From the NCBI GenBank assembly GCA_015852425.1, contig JAAAIG010000225.1:12927-38475 (forward strand): a DNA stretch of 25,549 nt, in the 5' to 3' direction. The translations under genes were made by a program, and so were the position numbers. The stretch comes from Gryganskiella cystojenkinii. Its lineage: Eukaryota > Mortierellomycota > Mortierellomycetes > Mortierellales > Mortierellaceae. The notes beneath the pieces were generated by a model. It saw only the letters and a list, made by a program, of their open reading frames with translations. It was not told the DNA's origin and did not search any database. This document shows, in pieces, positions 8,813-20,217 of the stretch (positions within the stretch are counted from its first letter, which is position 1; the number at the start of each line of letters is the position of its first letter).

Positions 8813-10164
8813 CTACCGCTGACCCCTGGACACGACGGATCGAGCGTTTCCTGAGCCTGGATCTGAGGAAGAGCCAAAAGACCCAGCAGCTGCTACTGCA
8901 GCGGCAGCCAAGGTCCGCTTCCTGTTGGCTGCAATCGCAGACGCATGCGCATGTGCCTCCGCCACTTGAGCCGAGGTTGATTTCTTCAACGGTCGGTTAT
9001 TATTATTTCCTCCGCCACCACCACCCGTGCCACCGCCCGACACAGACGGATAGGATTGTTGTTGGTTGTTGCCCTGAAGTGGTGTACCACGGTGTTGTGA
9101 GCTTGATTGGCTGCTGTTCAGTGGACTGCTGCTGCTGTTGTTCTGGTTCTTGTTGCTATGCGCGAGTCGAGACGAAGCTCCTCCAGACTTTGATGTCGTT
9201 GTACTTGTCGTCAAAGTCTGTTGACGGTTAGCTTCTTCCACAGCCTTTTGATACGCCGCATTCCGTTCCTGACGTTCCCGATCCCGAGCCTCTTCCTAAA
9301 GGTTGAAAAGCACCATAGGAAAAAAAGCCATAAACAAGTAAAGGTTAAAGGCGAGTCGACCATTACGCTTTTCGTCATTCTCGATTTTTATCCATCAGTA
9401 TGCACATTTCCATGCTTTATAAAATCCAAAAGTATGTCCATACCAAATGACGACCCTCCCATTCTGGGTCCTGCAACAGGTTCCTCGTGTGCTCCGACTG
9501 CGACAAGACTCGAATCCACATGTCCAGCAGTGTATTAGTCTCGTCCGCGGTTTTGTAAAACGTCTAAAACAATTTATCGCAAAAGCAAACGACCAAAAAA
9601 AAAAAAAAAAAAATTAGGTACTCTTTTCCCTCATCAACCCCTTTCTTCTCTGATATAGTCGTCCGATAAATATCTTCAAGTCTTCAGATGTGTCGTTACC
9701 TTCAATTTGTCTCTTGCCTCACTCATGCTCAAATCGATCGCCTCAAAGGCCCTGTTGAGTTTCCGAGTCTCTTCCAGTTCCGTCTGCAACGCCAGATCCA
9801 CGACAGTTTCATTGTTGTTGTTATTGTCGTTACGGGTATTAATATTGTTGCCAGAGGAAGTGTTCGTCGCTGCGGTTTCCTTCCCTGTGGACTTGTCCTT
9901 GGCTCCACTGTGACCATTCGTGGAAGAGGAAGAGATGGCAGCACTAGTGACACCCGACCGTGGACCTTCTTCCTCGCCTTCGTTCCTGCCACCTGCTGCC
10001 GCCGTTGCTGTCGTTGTCGTTGTCGTCGTCGTCGTTGTTGTATTATGACGTTGTTGTGAACGTGAAAGACCTGGCGGCGTATCAAGCTCATAGCGCGCTC
10101 GCTTTATCGTCCGACTCGGTGTTGCGAGTCCGAGTGGGACTGTTGTTGAGGGTCGGGAACTCAT
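8813..10164 (-). CDS. DUO1: DASH/Dam1 complex subunit DUO1-like
   Basis: Three phase-0 exons on the minus strand (10164-9700, 9563-9444, 9295-8813) give about 355 residues. Across the first junction the core reads ETRKLNRAFEAIDLSMSEAR, then a linker helix, then TNTLLDMWIRVLSQSEHTRN and LLQDPEWEG, at residues about 130-192. The LL(D)xWxxILSQxEHxxxLLxxxxWxG pattern is the signature of fungal Duo1, a subunit of the DASH/Dam1 ring that couples kinetochores to spindle microtubules. The flanks are low complexity: Thr, Gly/Glu and Asn runs before the core, and Gln/Ser/Gly/Ala-rich sequence after it. The N-terminus has TPSR and TPPG sites, which could be phosphorylated. The protein is longer than yeast Duo1 (about 250 residues). 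ATG 10164 is the first ATG in frame; TTG codons further upstream were not used. Confidence 0.86.
9595..9613 (+). repeat. 19-base poly(A) run inside a DUO1 intron
   Basis: An uninterrupted A run on the plus strand is a T run on the coding strand, about 30 bases upstream of the acceptor at 9564. It extends the polypyrimidine tract of that intron (9564-9699). Confidence 0.85.
10009..10049 (-). repeat. Trinucleotide-rich tract encoding a Thr run
   Basis: An imperfect GTT/GTC repeat on the plus strand is ACA/ACG/AAC-type on the coding strand, encoding about 11 consecutive Thr in the N-terminal disordered part of the DUO1-like protein. Confidence 0.8.
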
Positions 10165-10914
10165 GTATATCCTTGCTTTATTGCGGTGGAGTGTTGTTGT
10201 CAAGTTCGTGTTATTTTGGCGAGTATGAGGCCGAGGTTGTGCGAAGATGGGTACAATCTGATCAACCTCGTTATGTGATGGTGTCTTCTTCCTTCAATTG
10301 ATGAACCTTGTTGCTGTTAAATGGAATCGAAGCCTTTTGATTTTGAAATCCTGCCGAGAGTGTTGATGGTATCGGTTTCCTGCTTCCCGATGTAGATTAT
10401 TTTCTTTGCGTGTGTGAGATGTCGAGTGTTTTGAGTTCCTCTTGTCTTGTTGATGGTTGTGTCTGTTGAACGAGAGAGGAGAAAGTGGGAATGAAGTGAA
10501 GCAAGGTTGTTTCGTGCCCTGGACGCGTTCTTTGGTGGCTTGTACTTTTCCCACTTGATCCTTTTTTTTTTGGTGGCGCGTACTCGGCTCTTCACAACTT
10601 TCATGTCCCAAAAGGTGACATGAAAGCGAGCAAGGATGCCTTGGCGAGATATGAAGATGATATCGTTTTGTCCTTCTAAATAATCGTTAACAGAAGACAA
10701 AAACCTTGCAGTCATCAACAGACAGAAATATATATGAGAAAAAAAATGCAGAAATGTATATTAAAAAACAACTGTGGCTTTTTTGTGTTCAATGATTGTG
10801 GCTGTCATAATAACCGTATGGGAATGGGAGGGTGAGTGATGATGATATGCGGATCGGGGGATAAGGGATGAAAATGGGAGAATAAAAAAACAAAAACGAT
10901 GAGTCTCGATCTCT
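10165..10914. other. DUO1 promoter/leader and RRP12 3' region
   Basis: These 750 bp lie between the DUO1 ATG and the RRP12 stop. No supported gene is present; open frames are short and biased. An ACGCGT hexamer at 10523-10528 lies about 360 bp upstream of the DUO1 ATG. An AT-rich stretch at 10730-10770 and another near 10880 are plausible 3'-end sequence for RRP12, but I see no clear polyadenylation signal. Confidence 0.5.
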
Positions 10915-13900
10915 CTATGACCGCCTGCCGGGCTTGCCTCCCTTGCGCTTGTCCTGCTTGCTCTTGTTCGTCAAACTCAAGCCCTCCTTGGCGCCCTTGC
11001 GAAGAGAAGTCAATGGGACGTAAGCATAAGGATCAACACGGCCCTTCTTTTTAACATCGCCACCGGCCTTCTTGGCTTTGAAGTCCTGACCCATGAGCTT
11101 GGCGGGGCCCTTGTCCTTGCCCGCAACACCCTTGGAGCGGATGGGTCCAGCGCCGCCTTCCGTCATCTCAGTATCCTCGTCCTTGCCACCTGCGCCACGC
11201 TTGTTGGTCTTGTTGAACTTGATCTTGCCGCCCTGACCACGAGTGAAACCATCAGCATTTCTCAAAGACTCGAGGTAGTTGTTCTCGGCCTGATCCATCT
11301 CCATGGCCTGCTCATCGATCTCCTCCTCATCATCATCACCGTTCTCCTCATCGCTATCATCGATCATGAGCTTGCCATCCGAAGAGGTCTTGAAGGCCGA
11401 AGAAAGATCCTTGATCTTGCGAGCAGTCTGTGTGCTTGGGTGAGAGGCCGTAACACGAGAGACGACAGTCCGGTCCAAAAAGTCGAGTGGGGTATCACCG
11501 TCCTCCTTGATCCAGGCATCAGCACCCTGTTTCTTCTTGTTGGACTTCTTTTGTTGGGCCTTGCCCTCGCCTCCTTCCTCATCCTCATCATCGTCACTGA
11601 GGTCAGACTCACTGCCGTAAAGGGCATCCTCGTAAGCGCTGCCAAAGTTGGTCTGCATGTACAAGGGTTTGGTCGACTTCTTGGCATCGGTCTCCTCTTC
11701 CTCTTCATCGCCATCCATGTCCATGCCGGCGTTACCGTTCTTCTTGTTACGCTTGGCACGCTCACGACGCTTCTTGATGTTGATCAAAAGCTTCTTGTCC
11801 GCCTCGGGGACGAAAGCGACGACATCATCATAACCGAAACGACGGACCAAACGCTCAAGAATATGACGGACCTTGACCTTGAAGTGTCCCTTGTGCTCGT
11901 GACTCCAACGGATCATTCCGCCGACAATCTCCTGCAAGTGGCCACGGACAACCTCGGGATCCAAACTGACGGTCGTAACCTTGATGAATCCAAGAGCAGA
12001 CTTGACAATCTCGCGGTTGGACGAGTTGACAAACAAGTGCATGGTGCCAATCATCTCCGAGACCATCGAGGGCTCCAAATCCTTGTGGAACTCGAACAAG
12101 AGTCTTGAGAGCGAGGTGATCGCAGCCGAGACCATGTGAGGGGTGGTACCAGCCAAACCGGCGGTGACCATAGTAAAGTATTCGCTGATCGTGGCAGGAG
12201 TCTCGACAGCGGCACCCTCCATATCACCAACACGCTCGGTCGAAATAACGCCTCCGGCCTTCATTTTGTGACCCATAGCGACCAAAAGAGCATAGGCGAC
12301 ATCACGGGTCTTCTCATTGACCTCCTTAGTGGCAACAACGACTTCGGACAAGATCGAGGGAATAAAGTACAAATCCGTGGGTTCCAAGAGCGAGACGACT
12401 TGGCCGATCAGGGACAAACGGGCACGCTTGGCAGTTGCCGTCGCAGCGGCAGTGGTATCCAAAATGTTGCGCATCAACTCTTCCAAGTTGGCCTTGAGGA
12501 CCGTGCGACCAGTCTCGGTCTCGGCCATTGAGTTGACAATCTTGTAGGCCTTCTTCTGCAACGCAGAGTCGGCATCGTTGGCAAAGAGCGAGGAGACGAC
12601 GTTGTAGAGATTGGAGATGCTCTGGGCATCGACATAGGGGACCATGATATCGGCGAGATCCATGAGGTTATGCGACACTGGGGGAGCATCGCCCTGCTGG
12701 ACGGGAGCTTGAACGGTGGTAAGGGCAGTGTTGAGCTGGACCAAGACGGCAGAGAAAGTCTCCTGCAAATCCTTGGGAGTCGAGATGCTGAGGTACATTC
12801 TCATGACCTCGAGCAAGTATCCACGAAACTGAGGGAGGGTCGCCTGGAAAATATTGAAGAATACCATCAGGTAGGGGCGAGCATATTGCTGCAACAACTC
12901 GATGTTGCGACCGGCTTCCTCCTTAGTGATCAAGTACTTGCGCTCCAAAACCTCGTCAGTCTCGGCACTAGCAATGATAGCCTGGTTACGGGTGACCAAG
13001 CTGGTCAAGGCCTGGCAAAGGACGGGGCGAAGATCGGGGACAGAGTACAAGACATTGCTGAAGCGCTCTGCAATCTGCTTGGTGAAGGCCATCTCGAGAT
13101 CCACAGGCAAGTCGCAGAATCCGCTGACGAGACTCCAGACCTGTCCGATCAAGGTCTCGTAGACCTTCTTCATCATTCCGTTCTCACGGCACTCCTGGGC
13201 CTTTTGGTTGAGACGATCGGCCAAGGGGATCAAGGTGGTGGCAAAGTACTCAAATTCAGTGTTGGTAACAGAGCTCTTGAGCAAAGGCAAGAGCCAAGCA
13301 CGACCACGCTTACGCTCCTCGGGGTTGTCAATGTTCAAGGGGAGAGTGTCCAAGAAAATGCGAGGTCCGACAGTGCTGATGGCAGTTGACAACACGACGT
13401 CCAAATGAGCCTTTTGTGTGAATGCAGGAGTGAAACGAAGCTCGTCGATAAGAGGAAGAAAAGAGACCAACAAGGGGTTGGCGGCATGGTTGAGGCGCTC
13501 GAAAAGAGTCTTCAAGATGTCAAGAATGCCCAACCAAGAGCTCTGGTAACGAATATCGAATCCTCCCTTGATCGTGGTGGAAATAGTGTCGATGACGTTG
13601 CGCTTCTTCTTGCCCTCGGGCTGCTGGCCACGGTTCTTCTTCAGTTCCTGCACGGCAAGGTCGATCATCTCATCCGTGATGCAGTGCGAGATCAAGTTCT
13701 TGAGGCAATCGACGGTGGCGTTGTGAACTGAGACAGGGTTGGAAGAGTCCAAGTTGGGGAAGATGACCTTGAAGAGCTGAACAAGGGGGACGATGGCCTC
13801 CTGAGGGATCTGAGCGGCGTGACCTCCAACGGTCAACAACTTTTGCAATCTCGAGGACTCGACGAATCCAGCACGGACAACATCCAACCACAAGGGCATG

Positions 13901-15305
13901 AGAGTGGCATCGTTGGCGTTGGGCTTAAGCTCAAGAACAGCAGTCATGACCTGAGTGACCTTGGCGAGTCGGGAGGCGATCTGTTCCATGGTCTCGACGG
14001 GGGCCTGACCAGCAGACACCTCCTGATGAACGACAGCAGGGGCTTCAGGCGAATCCTTTGGTGAGAGCAATGACTCGAAGACTTGGAAGGCTGAGGAAGT
14101 GAGGAAGGCGTTGTTGAGTTTGGGGAGGTGAAGGAGGATATCGCAGAGAGGAAGGAATTGCTATTTTTTACCATTCAACAAAATCAAAGGTTCAACAGGG
14201 TGAGTACACATGTACACGTTTCTCCAGACTCTCATTCTTTCTTGGACAACAACGTCGTGTATTGCATACCTCTGCGGGCCAAGCCTTTCCAACCATGCGG
14301 ACGAGTTGAAGAGTGTGCAAGATCATCTGAGTGGCGTTATCCTTGTCCTTGGCTCCAGCAGCGCCAGCGACGCCATTTCCAGACTCCTTGAGGATCTGCA
14401 AAGTTGTCTGAACAACAACCTTCATGCCAGGGTGAACGACCACCATCAGAGGAGGGCGAGTGACAATGTTCCTGACAGCCTCCTGAGCGCGCTTTCTGGG
14501 CTTGGGGCGAGAATCCAGGGAGAGAATGAGAAGAGTCTGAAGAGCCTTCAAGGTCGTGGTCTGGTTCCAAGTTGCCTGATCCTGAGCGATCAAAAGGTAT
14601 TCCAAGCAGGTGACCAAGGAGCGCATAGAAGGAGCAGTGGGTGGGGGCTGGAGGGCCAAGATGGTTGTGATGACGCTCAAAGTGGCGGTATATTGGGATC
14701 GAAGGACGCTGACAGGGACGCTATTTGGGAGAGAGAGTCAAGGAGGGCAGATAGACTGTTAGAAAAAAAAAAGAAGAAAAAAAAAGAGCAGCTCTGGGAG
14801 GTTGCCAGCACAAAAGAGTGACCAGCTTGTCATTTCGGTGCATACTTAGGGAAGACGATAGCCAAGAGGTTGAGGATAGCGGCTCTCATCTCTTCGACCT
14901 CGGGGTCATCCTTTTGTTGGTCGAGCAGAGACATCTATTATCGAGGAGACCATGTGGTGTAGTAGTCGTTAGTTCAGGTTGTCTTTGTCATAACGCTTGC
15001 AGAAGAGCTTGATGTTGTTGCTGAGTTGAGGCATACCAAGGTGGCAAAGTAGGCGGTGGGAGTGATCTCGGCTCCTTGTTCCTTCAAAGTCTATAGGGAT
15101 AACGTTGGTATAGGAGAATAGAAAAGGTATCAGTAAGCTTTTTGTCCCCCCTGAGCAGTTATGCATGCCATGTCCAGCAGCTTGTTTTCTCTTGGAATGA
15201 AAAGAAGGTTACCTCCTCGACAGCGAGAAGAGTGGTGGCGTGCATCTGCTGGTTCGCCAACTTGGACGACATTTGCGTCCTAATCTTGGCAAAGTGCTCA
15301 TCCAT
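10915..15305 (-). CDS. RRP12: Ribosomal RNA-processing protein 12 (RRP12), HEAT-repeat protein
   Basis: Five exons on the minus strand (15305-15213, 15090-15037, 14934-14846, 14720-14270, 14160-10915) join with consistent phases. The product of about 1310 residues is close to yeast (1228) and human (about 1300) RRP12. It begins MDEHFAKIRTQMSSKLANQQ and runs as alpha-helical HEAT-like repeats. The NUC173-type domain lies at about 430-640, with SSWLGILDILKTLFERL and RAWLLPLLK. The C-terminus has acidic blocks (GDEEEEETD, DLSDDDEDEE), the conserved-looking DTPLDFLD, then DPYAYVPL and a Lys/Arg-rich end fitting a nucleolar RNA-associated protein. Rrp12 acts in pre-rRNA processing and in export of 40S and 60S precursors, shuttling between nucleolus, nucleus and cytoplasm. 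An upstream in-frame ATG (15395) would add a hydrophobic, low-complexity leader and was not chosen. The promoter must lie mostly in the 264 bp after the LRR gene. Confidence 0.96.
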
Positions 15306-15569
15306 CGTGATGCCGTGTTTATGTGATGGAAAGAGGGAATTGAGCGGGGGGGGATGGAGGATAAAGAAGAAAAAAGACAGCGGCAAAGAATGCATGTAAT
15401 GTTCATGACTCTCCTTCCTTTGACCGAGGGTCCAACCAGTTTTTTTTGATGCTCTCCCACCGTGTAGAGAATAGTGGCGGATTTTTTTTTTTTTTTTTTG
15501 TGGCTTATTTTTGTTGTCTTCCTTCGAAATATGCAGTCACAAATTTTATCCCATTCAGCGTGTACGGTT
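15306..15569 (-). promoter_or_regulatory. RRP12 promoter region with poly(dA:dT) tract
   Basis: This 264-bp gap separates the LRR-gene stop (15570) from the RRP12 ATG. It holds an 18-base T run (15482-15499), a second T run near 15440, and AAATTTT at about 15541-15547. Poly(dA:dT) tracts exclude nucleosomes in fungal promoters, and AAATTTT resembles the core of the yeast rRNA-processing element. Both assignments are inference. The 3' end of the LRR mRNA must share this space. Confidence 0.45.
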
Positions 15570-18500
15570 CTATGGACAGATCTCTCTAATGATATCGTCG
15601 TCGATCCCCAACAGTCGCAACTCATCAACACCAACTCGACCTCGTTCTCTCATCAACTTGCGGTTCGCAAGAATCTTTTTCTGCATCATATGATGTTGAA
15701 ATAACTGGATCTGGTGGTGTTGTTGTCCATATCCTTGTCCTGGGTCTTGTATCTTGGACGTCGCGTTTGTGTTCGTACTCCAAGTGCTTGTCGTGGACAT
15801 TGGCGCCATTGCTTGTACAGAGGCTGACGCTGTTAAAGATGGGCTCGAATCCAAGGTCACCTTGATCAGACTATGATTTCGACGGATTCCATCGATGAGT
15901 GGATTCTTCGTCCAGGTAGGCGAACCCAAGGCACCACCTGCGGCCGTGGTTGAGCCGGTCTTGGATCGACTGCCGTTAACTTGACCAGGCTTTGTCGGCG
16001 CCACTCGAGACATGAATGTTTTTGAGTGCCGCCGTGAAGTAATCGATCTTTGTCTTAAAAGCCTTACTGATGGGTCCCCTGTATAAGAGAGCGATCCGAG
16101 TCTGGCCATCAAAGACGTTCCCATCATCCTTTTGTACAACGACCGATCTTGCTTCTCACTATCTTGTAATTGCTCCTGAAGCTGCAAATGGAAATTACGG
16201 TAATTATTCTCTTCCGCTGCGGACAGTTGAGGTTGTTGGTATTCTTGCGGTTGTTGTTGCTGATTCAGTAAAGTATTGGTGTTTGTGAGGCTCTGGTGCT
16301 GATGCACGTGGACTACCTCTGTTCGAGGTGAACTAAAAAGAGACTCGTCAGAACCGCCCATCCACAAGACCAGCAATGCACGGTTGAACCCCAGAGCTTG
16401 TCCCATCAACTGAAGATCCTCTAGCTGACCCCTGGACCGGATCAGATACACAGAGTGCAGACTGTGGTTCAACAACAGTCCTTTAGCGATTGCTCCTAGC
16501 GGGGCTCCGAGCGTCGTTAAAGTCTTGATCCGCTTGTTGCCTTCCATCAGGTTGACAAGTTCGGACCCGACGAACTCCAGATCTAAAGATTGTTGAACAC
16601 CAAGGTCGCTCTTCCCGATCCCAAGTTCTGTCACCGTAGTGTTCTCGCAAAGTGCATCGATGATCCAGACAATACCCTGCGCAGACATGTTCATTGGTTC
16701 TAAGACTGTCAACGACTCGATCATAATCCAGGGTTGAATGAGGGCTTGTGATAGCAGCCAGGCGCTATTATCGCCTATCCGTGTACTCTTGAGGTCCAAT
16801 TGACGGATATTGGTAAAAAATCCATCCTGGATCGGGAGAACGGTCAAGGGCGGAAACTCGATCTGTGATTCTATTGTCGTCGGTAAAGTCTCTTCGTCCT
16901 CTCTGTGTGTTGGCAGGGCCGGGGTCGAGTCTGAACGTTGGAGCATGGAACGACTGGAAGAGTTGGTATCGACGAAACCCCGCTTCTTGGCCATTGCTAC
17001 CGCTGAGACCGACCGCAGAAGTGCTGAAGACCGTCGAGACTGGTTCATCAATGGGATCTCCGGTAGTCGTTCCACACCGTTGGGGATCAATAAAGTCTTA
17101 AGCAATTGAACCGATATGTCGTCTTGTAGAGAACCGCAAAGACCCAGATCCACAATCTTTAGACTCGAACAGGCCTGAATCTCAGAAAAGGCCTCTTGAA
17201 GGGCCACAAACCCCTCAGATCCGATCGGACAACCATGCAAATCCAACTCTTCCAATTGACATGGACCCGATGGTTTCCTGTTCGTCGTATCACTATGTTT
17301 GTTTCCAGGTGGATGAATTTTAAGTGAGTTCGCCAGAGCCACGGCCGATGCGTTTCCGAATCCTGTGCAGGCCATCCTGATCGTCACCAGCGCCGAGCTG
17401 GCTACCTTTCCCATGATCAGAGCGCAATCCTCGTCCTCGAGGTCCCGACTACCAGCTAAGTTGAGGTACAGGAGGTAGAGCCTTGACTTGATCCCAGCCA
17501 GCGACCGGAATCCCTCGCTGGTACATCGATTATCCTCTATATCCAGATAGACCAAATGACTGACTGTATGTGTCTGTTCTCGTGCATCCGTGGACTCGGG
17601 AACCGTCAATGGCATATCCCCCACCCTGACGCGTAGGCCAGGTCGATGTCCCGCTGTCAGTGCCGCGATATCAAGTCGATGTTGGAGTTGAAGCTGATCT
17701 CTGAGTGTGTGCCTGATCGATATCCCATCCATGCTCTTGGCCAAAGCGGCAGCAGCGAGATCTCCGAATCCTGTCTGGGCCATCTTGAGACTCGTCAGCC
17801 TCGGACCGATCGCTCGGATAACTCTGGCCGCTCCGGTATCGCTCAGACGCTCGTTCCTGGACAAATCAAGGTGTCGAACACTTGTGGTGAAAAGTCCCTG
17901 GGCGAGAATGATGGCTGCTCCGTCATCGAGGCAACTACTTGAAAGATCCAGTGTTGTCATGTTTTCGTTGTTTTTTACACCTGTGAGGACAGCTGTCATC
18001 TGAAGGTCCGAGATCGAGAGTCCTGGAAGACTGAGTTCCTGCAAGGACGAACAAGATGTCAAAAACGTCGTGAACGAAGTCTGATCGGTCCTGTCGAAGG
18101 TCATCCCCTGGCCTAGTTCCAACCGACGAAGTGACGGGATCTTGATGAGCCTTGGCGAGAGTCTCGAGAAGAACGAAGGTAAGTGTAGCAATCTCAAAAA
18201 GTGGATTTGGCCCTGGGTCAGCAGATGGAACATGGGGTCGTATTTCTTGTGGAAGATTTTGTAGGTTGAGTCGTCAACGGTCGAACAGCCGTCCAGTGTG
18301 AGAACCGTCGCCGTCGATTCCGTGAGTGCCTTGGCGAGTCTTGCTAAATCCTTCTTTCCAAAATTCCAGCCTAGTTTCAGATGAACCTCGACCAAGGAAG
18401 GCGCGATCTTGTTGGTGACCCAGGAGCAAAAAGTTTTTGTGTGTTGTCGAGAGACCAGTGTGATGGAGACGGATCCTGTCTGCTTGTCAAAGACCCCACC

Positions 18501-20217
18501 ACGCGTGACGATCCAACGCTCGAAATCGTCGATATTCTTTTCCAGAAACGTCCATCGATAGTGGTAGACGCATACCCAGCTGGCCTGACCTCGAATGTTG
18601 CCGACTCGGTACAGATTCCCGAGTTGCCCGGATTGGTATCGGATACTGGTGTTAGCTATTCCAAGAAACGAGTAGAGGTGATGGAGATCCGTCAAAGAGG
18701 AGAGACCAGTGAGTCTTAGACGCTGGTGAGCAGGACTCTGCTCTGTTCCAGACATGACGCCGCCATCCTTTTCAGGGTCGCTGCTATGCGGTCCTCGATC
18801 GCGTTTCTCCAGGAACCACTCTAGAAACTGAATCATCCTGTTGACTCTTTGGTCCAGATGATAAACGATCGAGTCTGGCAAGTCGATCTTTTTCAGGCTT
18901 GAAAGTTTGTCGACCCGCTTCAAGACCATATCAGGTGCCTCCTCGCCGTGGGGTGTCGATGCCTCCGATGGATGGTGCCCATGCTTCAGAAAGATCAACA
19001 GTGTCAAGATCATGCGAGCGTACCGATTGAAAAACTCTTCCTGGCGTCCTGGATCGACCCCGTAGCCGGCATGTTTTGCAATATGGAGATGGTTGAGTCC
19101 GCTTCCCAACGGTAACGTGAAACTGCTGCTGCATTCACAAAGAAAGTAGAGTCGGTATTGAGTGCTCGTTGTCGAGAACGAACTCTTGACGGAATCCCGT
19201 CTTCCACTGGATGACCCTGGATTTTGATCGGTTGGTTCATCAGGGAGGACGATAAACAGGCGAGGAATTGTGTATTCATGGATGGAGGGTCGCTGACAAA
19301 GGAATGCTTGGACGGTGGCGCGGATACGTTCCAGCACTTGGTCGTCAATCGAAGGTGCTGATGGTTGTGTTAATTGTCTCTTTTCCGTCTTTGCTTGGCT
19401 TTGGTTCTGACGCGATGATTTGGAGGGTCGAGGTTCCTGAGCTGGGACCGAAAAAATGCCAAGGTCCTCGACAGTACCTCCAAAAGATCGATCTCGTCTC
19501 AGAGGTGGGCGTGCAGCTGCCGTCTGGATCTTGCTTTCCAGATTGAGGTCACCGAGGGTATTTTTGAGTGTAAAGAGTTCAATCATGTTCTTGTTGAGGC
19601 GAGTACTAGAATGGGTGTTTGGAGAGAAAAAAAAGAAGAGAAAAAAATACATGCACATGTATATATTGGAAACGATAGAAGATCAGAAACAATGAGTGTG
19701 TATGTTCGCTTTTCGAACAATGGGATGGATGGGAGAGCTAAAAAAAAGTTTTCATTTCGGTCGGAGAGCTTATTTTTGATCTCCTGTATTTACAAGAATA
19801 TGTTTTTTCTTGGACTTACTCTGACGGAGATCGTTCTGTCTGCATGGTAGAATCAGGAGAGCCAGCGGTCTCTGTCCTCGGGTCATCTTTCGGTCGAGGC
19901 GACAATCCTTGTTTAGCCTTGGCCGTCCATTTCAATGCCGCTGCTGATGTCTTTCCGTCAGGGTCGTCTCCTACAAGCTTGGTGGCAACTCTACTGGACC
20001 CGTCTTCACTGCTTCCCCCAATATAGTGCTCGTCGTCGTGGTCATCCCGGTTCTGGCTTAGTTGCGTATGTTGTCGTTGTAGTTGTTGTGTGTAATGAGA
20101 ATATTGATGTGAAAGTGGCGAAGGTAGATGGGATGCGTATGGCGTCGGGGTATGGGACCCTGAAGGATGAGCAGGGCTGTTGCTGGTTAGAAAGTCGTTC
20201 CTGAGCCATAGCACCAT
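15570..20217 (-). CDS. Large leucine-rich-repeat protein with Cys/His-rich N-terminal block
   Basis: Two exons (20217-19820, 19605-15570) join by donor GTAAGT and acceptor TTCTAG. Phase 2 on one side meets one base on the other, giving GA|T; the product is about 1477 residues. Residues 1-280 are disordered (Ser, Gln, His, Pro). At 285-345 lies RLYFLCECSSSF, HIAKHAGYG and EFFNRYARMILTLLIFLKHG. At 460-485 lies LGNLYRVGNIRG with WVCVYHYRW. From about 575 to 1215 there are RNI-type LRRs, for example LTSLKMAQTGFGDLAAAALA, VYLDIEDNRCTSEG and LEELDLHGCPIGSEG. The tail is Gln/Ser-rich and ends REICP. I recall similar N-terminal blocks in many uncharacterised Mortierella and Rhizophagus proteins, often with LRR or other repeats, but cannot verify this here. 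No kinase, NB-ARC, TIR or transmembrane segment is visible; the role is unknown. An out-of-frame ATG lies at 20209. Confidence 0.83.
19606..19819 (-). other. Intron of the LRR gene
   Basis: The donor GTAAGT is a perfect match to consensus. The acceptor CATTCTAG follows a long pyrimidine tract on the minus strand. Phases agree (two bases plus one), which is why exon 1 is assigned to this gene. Without splicing, the 3' frame would begin with a Phe-rich translation of the pyrimidine tract. Confidence 0.8.

Noticed and set aside
11440..13389. Long plus-strand frames opposite RRP12
   Set aside because: They are antisense shadows of a well-supported coding exon with strong codon bias.
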